A DNA stretch of 64,000 bases, taken from Flavimarina sp. Hel_I_48. GTDB lineage: Bacteria > Bacteroidota > Bacteroidia > Flavobacteriales > Flavobacteriaceae. Positions within the stretch are counted from its first letter, which is position 1. Each line of letters starts with the position of its first letter. The notes beneath the pieces are model-generated. The model was not told the origin of the DNA and did not search any database. It worked only from the letters and a program-made list of their open reading frames with translations. The position numbers and the translations under genes were made by a program. The stretch is taken from contig NZ_JPOL01000002.1 of NCBI RefSeq assembly GCF_000733945.1, positions 3,608,894-3,672,893 of the forward strand, written 5' to 3'. This document shows, piece by piece, positions 17,770 through 26,378 of this stretch.

Positions 17770-18115
17770 ATCTAGTAAAGAAATAATATATTAATTTAAA
17801 TTGATTAAGCACTATTTTGTTTACTGACTTATCTTTTGTTTATTTATGCTGTTTGCGTATTGTCTATGTTTGGTGTGAACCGTTAAATAAGAATAAATAA
17901 AGATTTATGTGATCTTTTTCAAAAGATAATAAACGGGAAGTCTGCACATCTAATACACTTGCTTTCAAGTTTAAGTAGGAGGGTTCTGAGGTTAACTTTA
18001 TCATTCTAATATAAGCTTCAAATTGCAACGATATGTATCTTTGAAAATTATCGTTACTTTTAAACCCCGCAAATCATACTATGAATATTGACGATTATAA
18101 ATTTACTACAACGCT
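17770..18115 (+). other. Intergenic region with promoter and short leader frame before flippase
   Basis: This 346-base AT-rich gap divides the nucleotide-sugar pair from the assembly genes. It carries a perfect TATCTTTG element at 18036-18043 and, after it, a 12-codon frame (18081-18119) that ends across the flippase start. No terminator hairpin is evident after the dehydrogenase. Nothing else was recognised. Confidence 0.5.
18036..18043 (+). promoter_or_regulatory. Candidate -7 promoter element before flippase operon
   Basis: TATCTTTG fits TAnnTTTG exactly and lies 37 bases before the leader ATG at 18081. A matching TTTG at -33 is not present, so this rests on one element and on its position at the head of a long co-directional gene run. 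Confidence 0.4.
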
Positions 18116-18119
18116 TTGA
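18081..18119 (+). CDS. 12-codon upstream frame overlapping the flippase start
   Basis: An ATG at 18081 opens a frame encoding MNIDDYKFTTTL and stops with TGA at 18117-18119. The stop overlaps the TTG start of the flippase (TTGA at 18116-18119), the arrangement used for translational coupling. It lies directly downstream of the candidate -7 element. Its translation is not proven; it could be a leader that delivers ribosomes to the weak TTG start, or a chance frame. Confidence 0.3.
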   Translation: MNIDDYKFTTTL

Positions 18120-19639
18120 GTCAAATTAAAAAGGGCGCTGCGCTCAATTACATAAATATTGTTTTGACCAACATCGTTGGTCTGGTTCTTACTCCCTTCA
18201 TAATTTCCCAACTGGGACAATCTGAATATGGATTGTACATTATGGTGGGTGCACTGGTCAGTGGTTTATCTGTTTTAGACATTGGTATTGGTAATGCTGT
18301 GGTGCGTTTTACTGCTAAGTATAGAGCTGAGGAAGATAAAAAAGGTGAAGAGAACTTCTTAGCCACTGTCTTTTACATATATACCGCGATTTCTTTAATC
18401 ATCTCCATCGCAGGTATCGTACTCTATTTCAATCTGGATTTGCTATATGATCAGACCTTCACCTCGGAAGAGTTAAGGAAGACAAAAATCATGTTTGCTA
18501 TACTTATATTCAACCTTGCACTAACCTTACCTGGAAGTGTTTTTGGTGCATATTGCTCAGCCTATGAGCAATTTGTATATCCTAAAACGGTTAAAATAAC
18601 GAGGTATATAATTCGTTCGCTACTTGTAGTGGGTATCTTAATGTATGGTGCCGGCGCTATTAGTCTTGTAATAGTTGATACTTTAATGGGAATTAGCGTA
18701 GTGGTTGCAAATGCCAATTATTGCTTTAAGAAACTTGATATAAAGATTAAATTACATAGTCTTCAAAAATCCCTTATTTTCAGTATTTTTTCATATTCGA
18801 TTTGGATATTCGTTTTTGCAATCGTGAGTCGCTTACAGTGGCAGGCGGGTCAAATAGTGCTAGGTACTGTAGATAGCCCTGCGGTGGTAGGTATATTTTC
18901 GGTAGGTGTGACCTTAGGTACATATTACGGGGCCTTTTCAACAGCTATCTCAAGTGTGTTTTTACCTCGTGCCACAAAAATGTTTGTAAAGAGTGCTAGT
19001 GGTGAGGAGCTTACAGATATGATGATCAAAATAGGTAGGATTTCATTATTGGTTTTGTTCTACATTCTTATCGCATTTTTCCTCTATGGAGAGCAATTTG
19101 TATATTTATGGGTGGGATCTACCTATACTGATACTTTTTCCGAAATTTATTGGATCGCTGTATTGATCATGCTAGCTTATACAATACCATTAGTACAAAA
19201 TTTTGGAAACGCAACACTTGAAGCTCAGAATAAATTACGTTTTAAGGCTATATTATATCTTGTATTTGCAGTACTAGGCGCTGGATTTGGATATTACTTA
19301 GCACAGTCTTACGGTGCAATAGGTATGATCTGTGGTACTATTAGTGGATGGGTCGTTGTTCAAATAGTAATGAATTTTTATTATCATAATGTTATTAATC
19401 TTAATATTATAAGGTTTTTTAAAGAATTAGCCCATAAAATTTTGCCAAGTGCACTTGTTGCATTGGCCTTAGGTTATGCTATACGCTATATACCGGGCGA
19501 AGGATGGTTGAATTTTGTGTTAAAGGCCGTTTTATTTAGTATTTGCTATATGGGCATTATTTATAAGTTTGGTACTATTCCCTACGAAAAGAACCTCTTT
19601 CAAAATTCTTTTAATACGCTAAGAAAAAATAAATTTTAA
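18116..19639 (+). CDS. Polysaccharide flippase (Wzx/MATE-like)
   Basis: A 507-residue integral membrane protein with about 12-14 hydrophobic helices and the N-terminus SQIKKGAALNYINIVLTNIVGLVLTPFII typical in pattern of polysaccharide-export flippases. It should move the undecaprenyl-linked repeat unit across the inner membrane. The start is a TTG at 18116: upstream in frame there is a stop at 18098 and no ATG or GTG between, and the family usually begins a few residues before the KKGA motif. It is the first of a tight run of plus-strand genes (gaps of 3-35 bases, or overlaps) through 26374. Confidence 0.85.
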   Translation: MSQIKKGAALNYINIVLTNIVGLVLTPFIISQLGQSEYGLYIMVGALVSGLSVLDIGIGNAVVRFTAKYRAEEDKKGEENFLATVFYIYTAISLIISIAGIVLYFNLDLLYDQTFTSEELRKTKIMFAILIFNLALTLPGSVFGAYCSAYEQFVYPKTVKITRYIIRSLLVVGILMYGAGAISLVIVDTLMGISVVVANANYCFKKLDIKIKLHSLQKSLIFSIFSYSIWIFVFAIVSRLQWQAGQIVLGTVDSPAVVGIFSVGVTLGTYYGAFSTAISSVFLPRATKMFVKSASGEELTDMMIKIGRISLLVLFYILIAFFLYGEQFVYLWVGSTYTDTFSEIYWIAVLIMLAYTIPLVQNFGNATLEAQNKLRFKAILYLVFAVLGAGFGYYLAQSYGAIGMICGTISGWVVVQIVMNFYYHNVINLNIIRFFKELAHKILPSALVALALGYAIRYIPGEGWLNFVLKAVLFSICYMGIIYKFGTIPYEKNLFQNSFNTLRKNKF

Positions 19640-19642
19640 AAA

Positions 19643-20920
19643 GTGGAAAGTTTTAAATTATTAAATATCTCTTTTAGTCTTGAAGGTCGAAAGATTAATT
19701 ACGAGTATGAATATAGTAAAGGACTATCTTTTTACTTTGTAGATAAACATAGATATTATACTACCTACGATACTGATATTTCAGACACACCACGTTCCTT
19801 AGCTATAATTCCATTGTTGGCTAATATAATGCCCATTTCTTGGTTGGTAGGATTTGATGTGTATGTGGATGAAATTGATGAAAATTTTGAATCCTCTTTA
19901 AATGTTCTAAAAGAGCAATTTAAAGGATTTCACCCTGATAAGGAACTCGGTGGGAAATTGCATTATAATAAAAAAGTAAAAAATGTCATCAATAATGATG
20001 GTGTTGCTCAGCTTTTTAGTGGAGGTTTGGATTCTTGGGATACTTTTACGCGTAATTATGATAAAGATCCATTTCTTATCTCTATTCACGGCGCAGATGT
20101 TCCTATAAAGGATACGGCAACATGGGAAAAGTTTAAGCGTTTTAATTCTCAGGAACCTATAGTAAATCAGGACAAGCTACATTATATCGAAACCAATTTA
20201 CGGGACTTTTACACCTATAAATTGGATGTTTTGGCAGATCTTGGCTGGTGGGGAACTGTACAACATGGCATGGCCCTTATAGGGGTCTTAGCACCACTAA
20301 GCTACAAATTTGGCTTTAGGTTTATAAATATTGCAGCTTCGGCAACCTCGGAAGTTACTTATACCTGGGGATCTTCTCCAAAGATTGATGAAAATATGCT
20401 CTGGGCAAACACGGTGGTATATCATGAAGGGTATCACCTAAACAGAACCCAAAAGGTTGAAAATGTTGTTGATTTTGTTAAAAGTCAGAATGTTCCACTC
20501 AAATTGAGAGTTTGCTATTCAGACTTACGGGATGGCTATAATTGTAATATTTGTGCCAAATGTCAACGTACCATTCTAACCCTCATATTGCTTAATGAAG
20601 ATCCTAAAAAATACGGTTTTCATATCGTTAAAGATTTCTATAAAAGACTTATGGATAATTTTAACGATGAAACTGTAATGACAGAGGGTGTCAAATATCA
20701 ATGGCAATGTCTTCAGGACATGGCAAAAAAATCAACTGATTTTTTTGTAGCCTATGATCAGGAAAAAGAGGCTAAAGGTATTGCAGATTTTGCTGCGATA
20801 GATCTTGATGAAGTAGTAAATAAGAATGCTAGTAGCGTAAATAGAAAAAAACATTTAAAGTTTATTCTGCGTAAGAAATTCTCAGGCCTTTATAATATAT
20901 ATCAAAGATTAAAAAAGTAA
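19643..20920 (+). CDS. PP-loop ATP-pyrophosphatase-like protein with QueC-like cysteine cluster
   Basis: A 425-residue protein that starts with GTG three bases after the flippase. I do not recognise a named family, but two signatures are clear: a PP-loop LFSGGLDSWDT (SGGLDS at 126-131), and a cysteine cluster Cys291-x9-Cys301-x2-Cys304-x2-Cys307 followed by QRT. The same pair of motifs occurs in QueC, 7-cyano-7-deazaguanine synthase, where the PP-loop adenylates a carboxylate and the four cysteines bind zinc. The N-terminal 120 residues and C-terminal 100 residues have no counterpart in QueC (about 220-250 residues). Placed inside a locus that makes a uronic acid donor, it might activate a sugar carboxylate for amide or nitrile formation; this is inference. 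The next gene is a pyruvyl transferase. Confidence 0.72.
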   Translation: MESFKLLNISFSLEGRKINYEYEYSKGLSFYFVDKHRYYTTYDTDISDTPRSLAIIPLLANIMPISWLVGFDVYVDEIDENFESSLNVLKEQFKGFHPDKELGGKLHYNKKVKNVINNDGVAQLFSGGLDSWDTFTRNYDKDPFLISIHGADVPIKDTATWEKFKRFNSQEPIVNQDKLHYIETNLRDFYTYKLDVLADLGWWGTVQHGMALIGVLAPLSYKFGFRFINIAASATSEVTYTWGSSPKIDENMLWANTVVYHEGYHLNRTQKVENVVDFVKSQNVPLKLRVCYSDLRDGYNCNICAKCQRTILTLILLNEDPKKYGFHIVKDFYKRLMDNFNDETVMTEGVKYQWQCLQDMAKKSTDFFVAYDQEKEAKGIADFAAIDLDEVVNKNASSVNRKKHLKFILRKKFSGLYNIYQRLKK

Positions 20921-20931
20921 AGTCATAACTT

Positions 20932-21915
20932 ATGAAATACGGTTTATTAACATACACGGGACAGCATACTTATAATGTAGGTGATTATGTTCAAAGCCTT
21001 GCTGCAAGACAGTATTTGCCAAAGGTAGATCTACTTATGAATCGCGAAAAACTAGGGGAGTATAAAGGCGATCCTATTAAGCTTATAGCAAATGGATGGT
21101 GGACCCACAATATTCATCACTGGGTACCTAGTGAAGCTATAGATCCATTATTTGTATCTTTTCATATGAATAATACTGCCGCTCCATTTATGTTAAGCGA
21201 AAAGGGTATTGCATATCTTAAAAAACACGCTCCAATAGGTTGTAGAGATAAATTTACAGCACAGATTTTGAATGAAAAGGGTATTGAAGCTTATTTTACC
21301 GGCTGCCTAACCCTGACACTTGATAATTACAAAGTGGATGATTCGCTTAGAGGTGACGATATCTATATTGTAGATCCTTTCTATAACTATCCTAACAGCT
21401 CAGATATCACGGCAAACTTGAAGAATGCTGCACGCGGTGTAGTGAGTGGCGATATATTTAATCTTGGGAAGATCAACAAGACTTTAAAAAAAATCATAGA
21501 TCCTGAGCTTTTAAAATCCGCCAATTATGTAACTCAGGTATTGCCAGAAGGAAAGCAAACTGATGAAGAAAAATTCGCTTACGCTGAGGACTGTCTTAAA
21601 AAATATGCTAAAGCTAAACTTGTAATCACTTCACGTATACATGCTGCTTTACCATGTCTTGCAATGGGAACTCCAGTAATATTTATGAATGCCTTCAACT
21701 CTTTTGTTGACACTTGCAGATTTGATGGAATTTTGGAATTATTCAATCGTGTTGACGTTGCTGATGATGGTAGCTGGACGACTAATTTTGATCTAAAGGG
21801 CAAAATTAACAAGGATACCATGGTAACCAATTATGGATTACACACAAAACTTGCAGAACCTTTAAAAGAGAAGTGTCGTGCCTTTATTGCTTCCGAAAAA
21901 AATGCCGAGAAATAA
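20932..21915 (+). CDS. Polysaccharide pyruvyl transferase family protein
   Basis: A 327-residue protein of the WcaK/CsaB-type family, which transfers a ketal-linked pyruvate from phosphoenolpyruvate to a sugar. Evidence is the N-terminal GLLTYTGQHTYNVGDYVQSL, the CRDKFTAQILNEKGI and YFTGCLTLTL segments, and the C-terminal VITSRIHAALPCLAMGTPVIF, all usual for the family. It follows the PP-loop protein by 11 bases and precedes a GT4 gene by 6 bases. A pyruvate ketal would add a second acidic group to the repeat unit. Confidence 0.85.
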   Translation: MKYGLLTYTGQHTYNVGDYVQSLAARQYLPKVDLLMNREKLGEYKGDPIKLIANGWWTHNIHHWVPSEAIDPLFVSFHMNNTAAPFMLSEKGIAYLKKHAPIGCRDKFTAQILNEKGIEAYFTGCLTLTLDNYKVDDSLRGDDIYIVDPFYNYPNSSDITANLKNAARGVVSGDIFNLGKINKTLKKIIDPELLKSANYVTQVLPEGKQTDEEKFAYAEDCLKKYAKAKLVITSRIHAALPCLAMGTPVIFMNAFNSFVDTCRFDGILELFNRVDVADDGSWTTNFDLKGKINKDTMVTNYGLHTKLAEPLKEKCRAFIASEKNAEK

Positions 21916-21921
21916 AAATCT

Positions 21922-23028
21922 ATGCGTTTACTTTATATAACCAATCAAATCTGTGGTTCTGGCGGTCTTGAGAGAGTACTTTCAATAAAAGCCAGTTATT
22001 TAGCTGATGTTTTAGGTTATGAGGTTCATCTTATCACATTAAATCAAGGGAAAGCATCACTTTTCTATAAGTTTAGTGAGAAATTGCAATACCATGACAT
22101 AAGTGTAAAGGGAAATGCGCTAAGTTATACATATAGGTATGTATCAAAAATCAACCAAAGTATAAAGGAAATCGAACCAGACATAATTTCGGTTTGTGAT
22201 GATGGTTTAAAGGGAATGCTGCTGCCCTTGGTAGTAAACAAGGATATAGCTAAAATCTATGAAAGGCATGTTTCAAAAAATATTGAGATAAAAAGCGAAA
22301 CCCCAACCTTATTTCAGCGTCTTAAAACGCGTCTGGTATTCTCCTTGATGCATTATGGAGCTAAAAAGTTTGATCGCTTTATCGTATTGACTAAAGGGAA
22401 CGCCAAAGAGTGGAAACTATCCAATATTCAGGTAATTTCTAACCCTCTTTCCTTTTATCCCGAGCTGCCCTCAAATTTAGAAGGGAAAAAAGTACTCGCC
22501 GTGGGTAGGCATGCATTTCAAAAAGGTTATGACAGGCTCTTACAGAGTTGGAGTCTTGTAAATAATTCTGGAATAGGGAATTGGAATCTGAATGTTTATG
22601 GGAAAATTGACAACGCATTAGGGTATATTAAGCAGGCACAGGAAATGGATATAGAAGATTCTGTTTCCTTTCATAATCCTGTTAAAAATATAGAAGAAAA
22701 ATATCTTGAATCATCCATTTATGTTATGTCCTCCCGTTACGAAGGATTTGGGATGGTTCTCATAGAGGCAATGGCTTATGGTATACCTTGTATTTCTTAT
22801 GATTGTCCGTATGGTCCAAGTGATATTATAACAGACGGTAAGGATGGTTTTTTAGTTCCAAACGGGGATATTGAAGTTTTCTCTGAAAAATTGATTCTTT
22901 TAATGAACAATGAGTCTCTAAGGAAAACAATGGGAGAGAAAGCCAGAAGCAAAGCATTAAATTATTCTCCAGATCAAATTATGCCTATTTGGGATAATTT
23001 ATTTAAAAATCTTATACATGTATCCTGA
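21922..23028 (+). CDS. Glycosyltransferase family 4
   Basis: A 368-residue GT-B enzyme. The N-terminal segment ITNQICGSGGLERVLS includes the glycine loop that contacts the acceptor side, and the C-terminal domain has VLAVGRHAFQKGYDRLL and SRYEGFGMVLIEAMAYGIP with an intact E-x7-E motif. It ends with an 11-base overlap into the next GT4 gene. It should add one sugar to the lipid-linked unit at the cytoplasmic face; donor and linkage are not predictable. Confidence 0.88.
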   Translation: MRLLYITNQICGSGGLERVLSIKASYLADVLGYEVHLITLNQGKASLFYKFSEKLQYHDISVKGNALSYTYRYVSKINQSIKEIEPDIISVCDDGLKGMLLPLVVNKDIAKIYERHVSKNIEIKSETPTLFQRLKTRLVFSLMHYGAKKFDRFIVLTKGNAKEWKLSNIQVISNPLSFYPELPSNLEGKKVLAVGRHAFQKGYDRLLQSWSLVNNSGIGNWNLNVYGKIDNALGYIKQAQEMDIEDSVSFHNPVKNIEEKYLESSIYVMSSRYEGFGMVLIEAMAYGIPCISYDCPYGPSDIITDGKDGFLVPNGDIEVFSEKLILLMNNESLRKTMGEKARSKALNYSPDQIMPIWDNLFKNLIHVS

Positions 23029-24247
23029 AGTAGTTAATAAGAGAATTCTTTTAATACTTCCTTACGGTAGTGTAGGGGGTATGGAGCGTCTTGCACTAAC
23101 GTTTTATGAATATTACAAATCCTTGGGTTTTGTGGTAAAAGCAGTTAAATTTATAAAACTGGAGAGTGATATTATAAATTTTTATGAGGATGAAATTTTC
23201 CTCAGTTCTAAAGATTTTAGTGATATGTCCTCCTTTGAACGCTACGCATTTTATTTAAAAAGCCCTATTGCCCTTAGAAAAGTTATTAAGAATAATGCCA
23301 TCACTCATTCGATTGCATTTGGGGATATGGCTAATTTATTCAGTTCACTTACTTTTACAAAAGAATTTAAGATAGGGAGCATACATGCATTAAAAAGTGT
23401 AGAGTTATCAAGTTCAACTCCTTTTAACCATTTAATAAAGATGGGGTACAAATCGAGTTATAAGCATTTAAATAAACTGGTATGCATAAGCAAATCCATT
23501 AATAAGGATTTAGTCGAAAATTGTGGATATCGATTTAAAAATATTGAGGTTATATATAACCCTCATGACATAAAGAAAATAGTTACGCTTAGTGAAGAAG
23601 CAATAGATGATAGTCAGGAGTTTGAGCTATTTAGTAAAGCTTCAATACTATTTCTGGGTAGGCTTTCGGTACAAAAGGCTCCCTGGCATTTGATCAATTC
23701 CTTTAAGTTAGTTGTGAAATCGCATCCTGACGCTAATCTTGTTTTCATAGGGGACGGGGATTATCAGGTTTCAAACTATATAAAAAAGCTTGCAAAATTT
23801 TTAGAAGTAGATAATAAGATATTCTTTTTAGGAAGAAAGAAAAATCCATACAAATATCTTAAAAAGGCAAGTTGCCTGGCTCTTACATCTAATTATGAAG
23901 GAACGCCAAATGTTATTGTAGAGTCTATCGCCTTAGGAACTCCTGTAATATCCTCTTTTTGTACAACGGGTATACTGGAATTAATGGCTATTGATGACAC
24001 CCTCACGTACAACAATGAAGGAATTTTAAGGACAGATGCCGGAACGATAACTCCTAATTTTTATGAAGGTACACTAGAAGTTCCTCAGTCATTACCAGAT
24101 CATCCTTCCAAAAAGGAAATATTATTTGCAGAAGGCTTGAAAGAAATTTTAAGTGCTCAGGAGATTGAAAATACAGCGGTTAAACAGCAACAACAACTTT
24201 TAAATAAATTTAATCTTGAAATTATTGCACAGCAATATCTCAATTAA
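23018..24247 (+). CDS. Glycosyltransferase family 4
   Basis: A 409-residue GT-B enzyme. It has GSVGGMERLALTFYEY near the N-terminus, ILFLGRLSVQKAPWHLI and VFIGDGDY in the C-terminal domain, and SNYEGTPNVIVESIALGTPVI with an intact E-x7-E motif. The start overlaps the preceding GT4 by 11 bases, which indicates coupled translation. It differs enough from that enzyme in its N-terminal acceptor domain to act on another bond. Confidence 0.87.
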   Translation: MYPEVVNKRILLILPYGSVGGMERLALTFYEYYKSLGFVVKAVKFIKLESDIINFYEDEIFLSSKDFSDMSSFERYAFYLKSPIALRKVIKNNAITHSIAFGDMANLFSSLTFTKEFKIGSIHALKSVELSSSTPFNHLIKMGYKSSYKHLNKLVCISKSINKDLVENCGYRFKNIEVIYNPHDIKKIVTLSEEAIDDSQEFELFSKASILFLGRLSVQKAPWHLINSFKLVVKSHPDANLVFIGDGDYQVSNYIKKLAKFLEVDNKIFFLGRKKNPYKYLKKASCLALTSNYEGTPNVIVESIALGTPVISSFCTTGILELMAIDDTLTYNNEGILRTDAGTITPNFYEGTLEVPQSLPDHPSKKEILFAEGLKEILSAQEIENTAVKQQQQLLNKFNLEIIAQQYLN

Positions 24248-24281
24248 TTTATCTCAAGTTAACTGGTTATAATTATAATTC

Positions 24282-25361
24282 ATGATTGATTTTATACCTC
24301 TTGAGTATTACTCTAAAATTTATATTAACTTCTGTTTGCTATTGGTCGTATTAACAGTAGTTCATGCTTACCTGCTTGACCTTGATGATAAAAGAAATCT
24401 AGTTTATTTAAATATCACAGGCTATACCTTACTTGTATTTATTGTTATTTACATGGGTTGGCGTCCTGTAAGTGGTAAGTATTTTATAGATATGAGTACT
24501 TATGCGCATCATTACCGTTATTATCAAGCCGGTAATCCCATCATTTCGCAGAAGGATGTCTTTTTCCATATTTTTATGTTGACCTGCTCTAAGATCATGA
24601 CGGTCAACAATTTCTTTTTGGTTTGCGCTATGGTCTATATCTTACCCATGTATAGGGTGTCAAAAAAGCTCTTCAAGGAATATTGGTTTTATGCATTTTT
24701 GGTTTTTATCGTCTCCTTTCAATTTTGGCCATACGGAGTAAATGGAATTAGAAACGGAATGGGAACATCGCTGTTTTTGTTGGGTGTCTCTTTTTATGAT
24801 AAGAAATTTTGGATGGGCATAGCATTATTATTTGCTGTTCTCGTGCATCAGAGTTTATTGCTTCCCGTTCTGGCGTTTCTCGGGACTTTCATTTATAATA
24901 AGCCTAAATCTTTCTTGATAGGTTGGCTTATAACCATTCCCTTATCTCTAGGGGCTGGAAGTGTTTTTGAAACCATATTCACGGCTATGGGATTTGCCGA
25001 AGATCGCCTGGGTGCCTATCTCAATGGGGAAGAGTCTTCTGGGGGTTTCCGTTTTGATTTCCTTCTTTATAGTGCCTCGGCTGTTTTTACAGGTTGGTAC
25101 TTTATTTTTAAAAGAGATTTTAATGATAAAGTGTACAATCATATATTCAATACCTATTTATTGATAAATGCCTTTTGGATTTTAGTCATAAGGGCCAATT
25201 TTTCTAACCGTTTTGCATATTTGTCTTGGTTTATGATTGGCCTGGTAATTATATATCCATTCTTAAAAGAGCGATTCTATATTTATCAGCATGTCGTCAT
25301 AGGTAGGGTATTGCTTCTTTATTTTGGTTTCACGTATTTCATGTATACCATCTATTACTAA
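24282..25361 (+). CDS. EpsG-family polysaccharide polymerase (Wzy-like)
   Basis: A 359-residue membrane protein with about ten hydrophobic helices. The segment VIYMGWRPVSGKYFIDMSTYAHHYRYY after the second helix, with an Asp and Tyr in the periplasmic loop, and FWPYGVNGIRNGMGTSLFLLG (the R-N-x-x motif) are typical of the EpsG family. This family joins exported repeat units in Wzy-type pathways. Its position between GT4 and GT2 genes and downstream of the flippase supports that role. It should sit in the inner membrane. Confidence 0.85.
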   Translation: MIDFIPLEYYSKIYINFCLLLVVLTVVHAYLLDLDDKRNLVYLNITGYTLLVFIVIYMGWRPVSGKYFIDMSTYAHHYRYYQAGNPIISQKDVFFHIFMLTCSKIMTVNNFFLVCAMVYILPMYRVSKKLFKEYWFYAFLVFIVSFQFWPYGVNGIRNGMGTSLFLLGVSFYDKKFWMGIALLFAVLVHQSLLLPVLAFLGTFIYNKPKSFLIGWLITIPLSLGAGSVFETIFTAMGFAEDRLGAYLNGEESSGGFRFDFLLYSASAVFTGWYFIFKRDFNDKVYNHIFNTYLLINAFWILVIRANFSNRFAYLSWFMIGLVIIYPFLKERFYIYQHVVIGRVLLLYFGFTYFMYTIYY

Positions 25362-25372
25362 AATTCATTACC

Positions 25373-26374
25373 ATGCTACAAGTAAGTATTATCATACCCA
25401 TGTATAATGTGTCTCATTTTCTAAAAACATGCGTGGAATCTGTATTAGATCAACATATGGATGATAACGCATTTGAGGTTCTAATGATTGATGATGGCTC
25501 CCCGGATGATAGCAAAATAGTTGCAGAGAAACTTGCTGAAAAACATGCATTTATAAATGTTTTTTCTCAGGAAAATAAAGGTTTGGGAGGTGCCCGAAAT
25601 ACGGGAATAAAAAATGCCAGTGGTAAATATCTCGTTTTTTTGGATGCAGATGATATTTTGATCTCTGATCAATTATTAGATATTATTCAAATAGCACAGG
25701 TGAATGCGTTGGATATCCTTGAATTCGGTGCGCAGCATATCAATGAAAGTGGAGAAGTTCTAACGACCATTGCAATAGATGGTAAAGGAGAGGTATTGTC
25801 AGGCATGAATTATTATAATGCTACTAAATACATGAATTCAGCCTGTAACAAGCTATACAGGACAGAATTCATGCGTAATAATAACCTACTGTTTCTGGAA
25901 CAGATTTATGCCGAAGATTTTGAATTTAATACAAGATCTTTATTCTTTGCCGAAAGGGTTATGGCAACTAACACTATTGCAGCGCAATTTTTGCAGTCTA
26001 CGGGTTCCATAACAAGAAATAGGGATAAGGATAAAAAAGACAAATATGTAGAGGATCTACAAACCATATTGACAAAAATTGATAGTTTCAGGCAGGATCA
26101 GAAGAGCAATACTTCCGTAGATAAAAAGCTAATGGATAACTACTTTATGGAGCGAATATCTATGGGTAACCTGGGTCTTTTCTTTTTTCTTTTCAAAAAC
26201 AACTACTCTTATAAAGAAATAAAAGAAATTCGTAAAAATTTAATAGAAAAGAATTTGTATCAAAATTCCTACAAAGTCTCAGATAAAAATCGGGATCTAT
26301 TTAGAAGAGTATTACTAAAAAATTTCTTCTTATTTAGATTCATACAGCCACTCAAAAAAGCTATTGGTCAATAG
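25373..26374 (+). CDS. Glycosyltransferase family 2
   Basis: A 333-residue inverting GT-A enzyme. It opens with VSIIIPMYNVSHFLKTCVES, has the nucleotide motif MIDDGSPDDS, the acceptor-side GLGGARNTGI, and the metal-binding FLDADDIL. It starts 11 bases after the polymerase gene and ends the plus-strand run; only four bases separate its stop from the stop of the convergent CapK-like gene. It lacks the C-terminal YPIK block shared by the GT2 genes at 32783-36031. Confidence 0.9.
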   Translation: MLQVSIIIPMYNVSHFLKTCVESVLDQHMDDNAFEVLMIDDGSPDDSKIVAEKLAEKHAFINVFSQENKGLGGARNTGIKNASGKYLVFLDADDILISDQLLDIIQIAQVNALDILEFGAQHINESGEVLTTIAIDGKGEVLSGMNYYNATKYMNSACNKLYRTEFMRNNNLLFLEQIYAEDFEFNTRSLFFAERVMATNTIAAQFLQSTGSITRNRDKDKKDKYVEDLQTILTKIDSFRQDQKSNTSVDKKLMDNYFMERISMGNLGLFFFLFKNNYSYKEIKEIRKNLIEKNLYQNSYKVSDKNRDLFRRVLLKNFFLFRFIQPLKKAIGQ

Positions 26375-26378
26375 GCCG

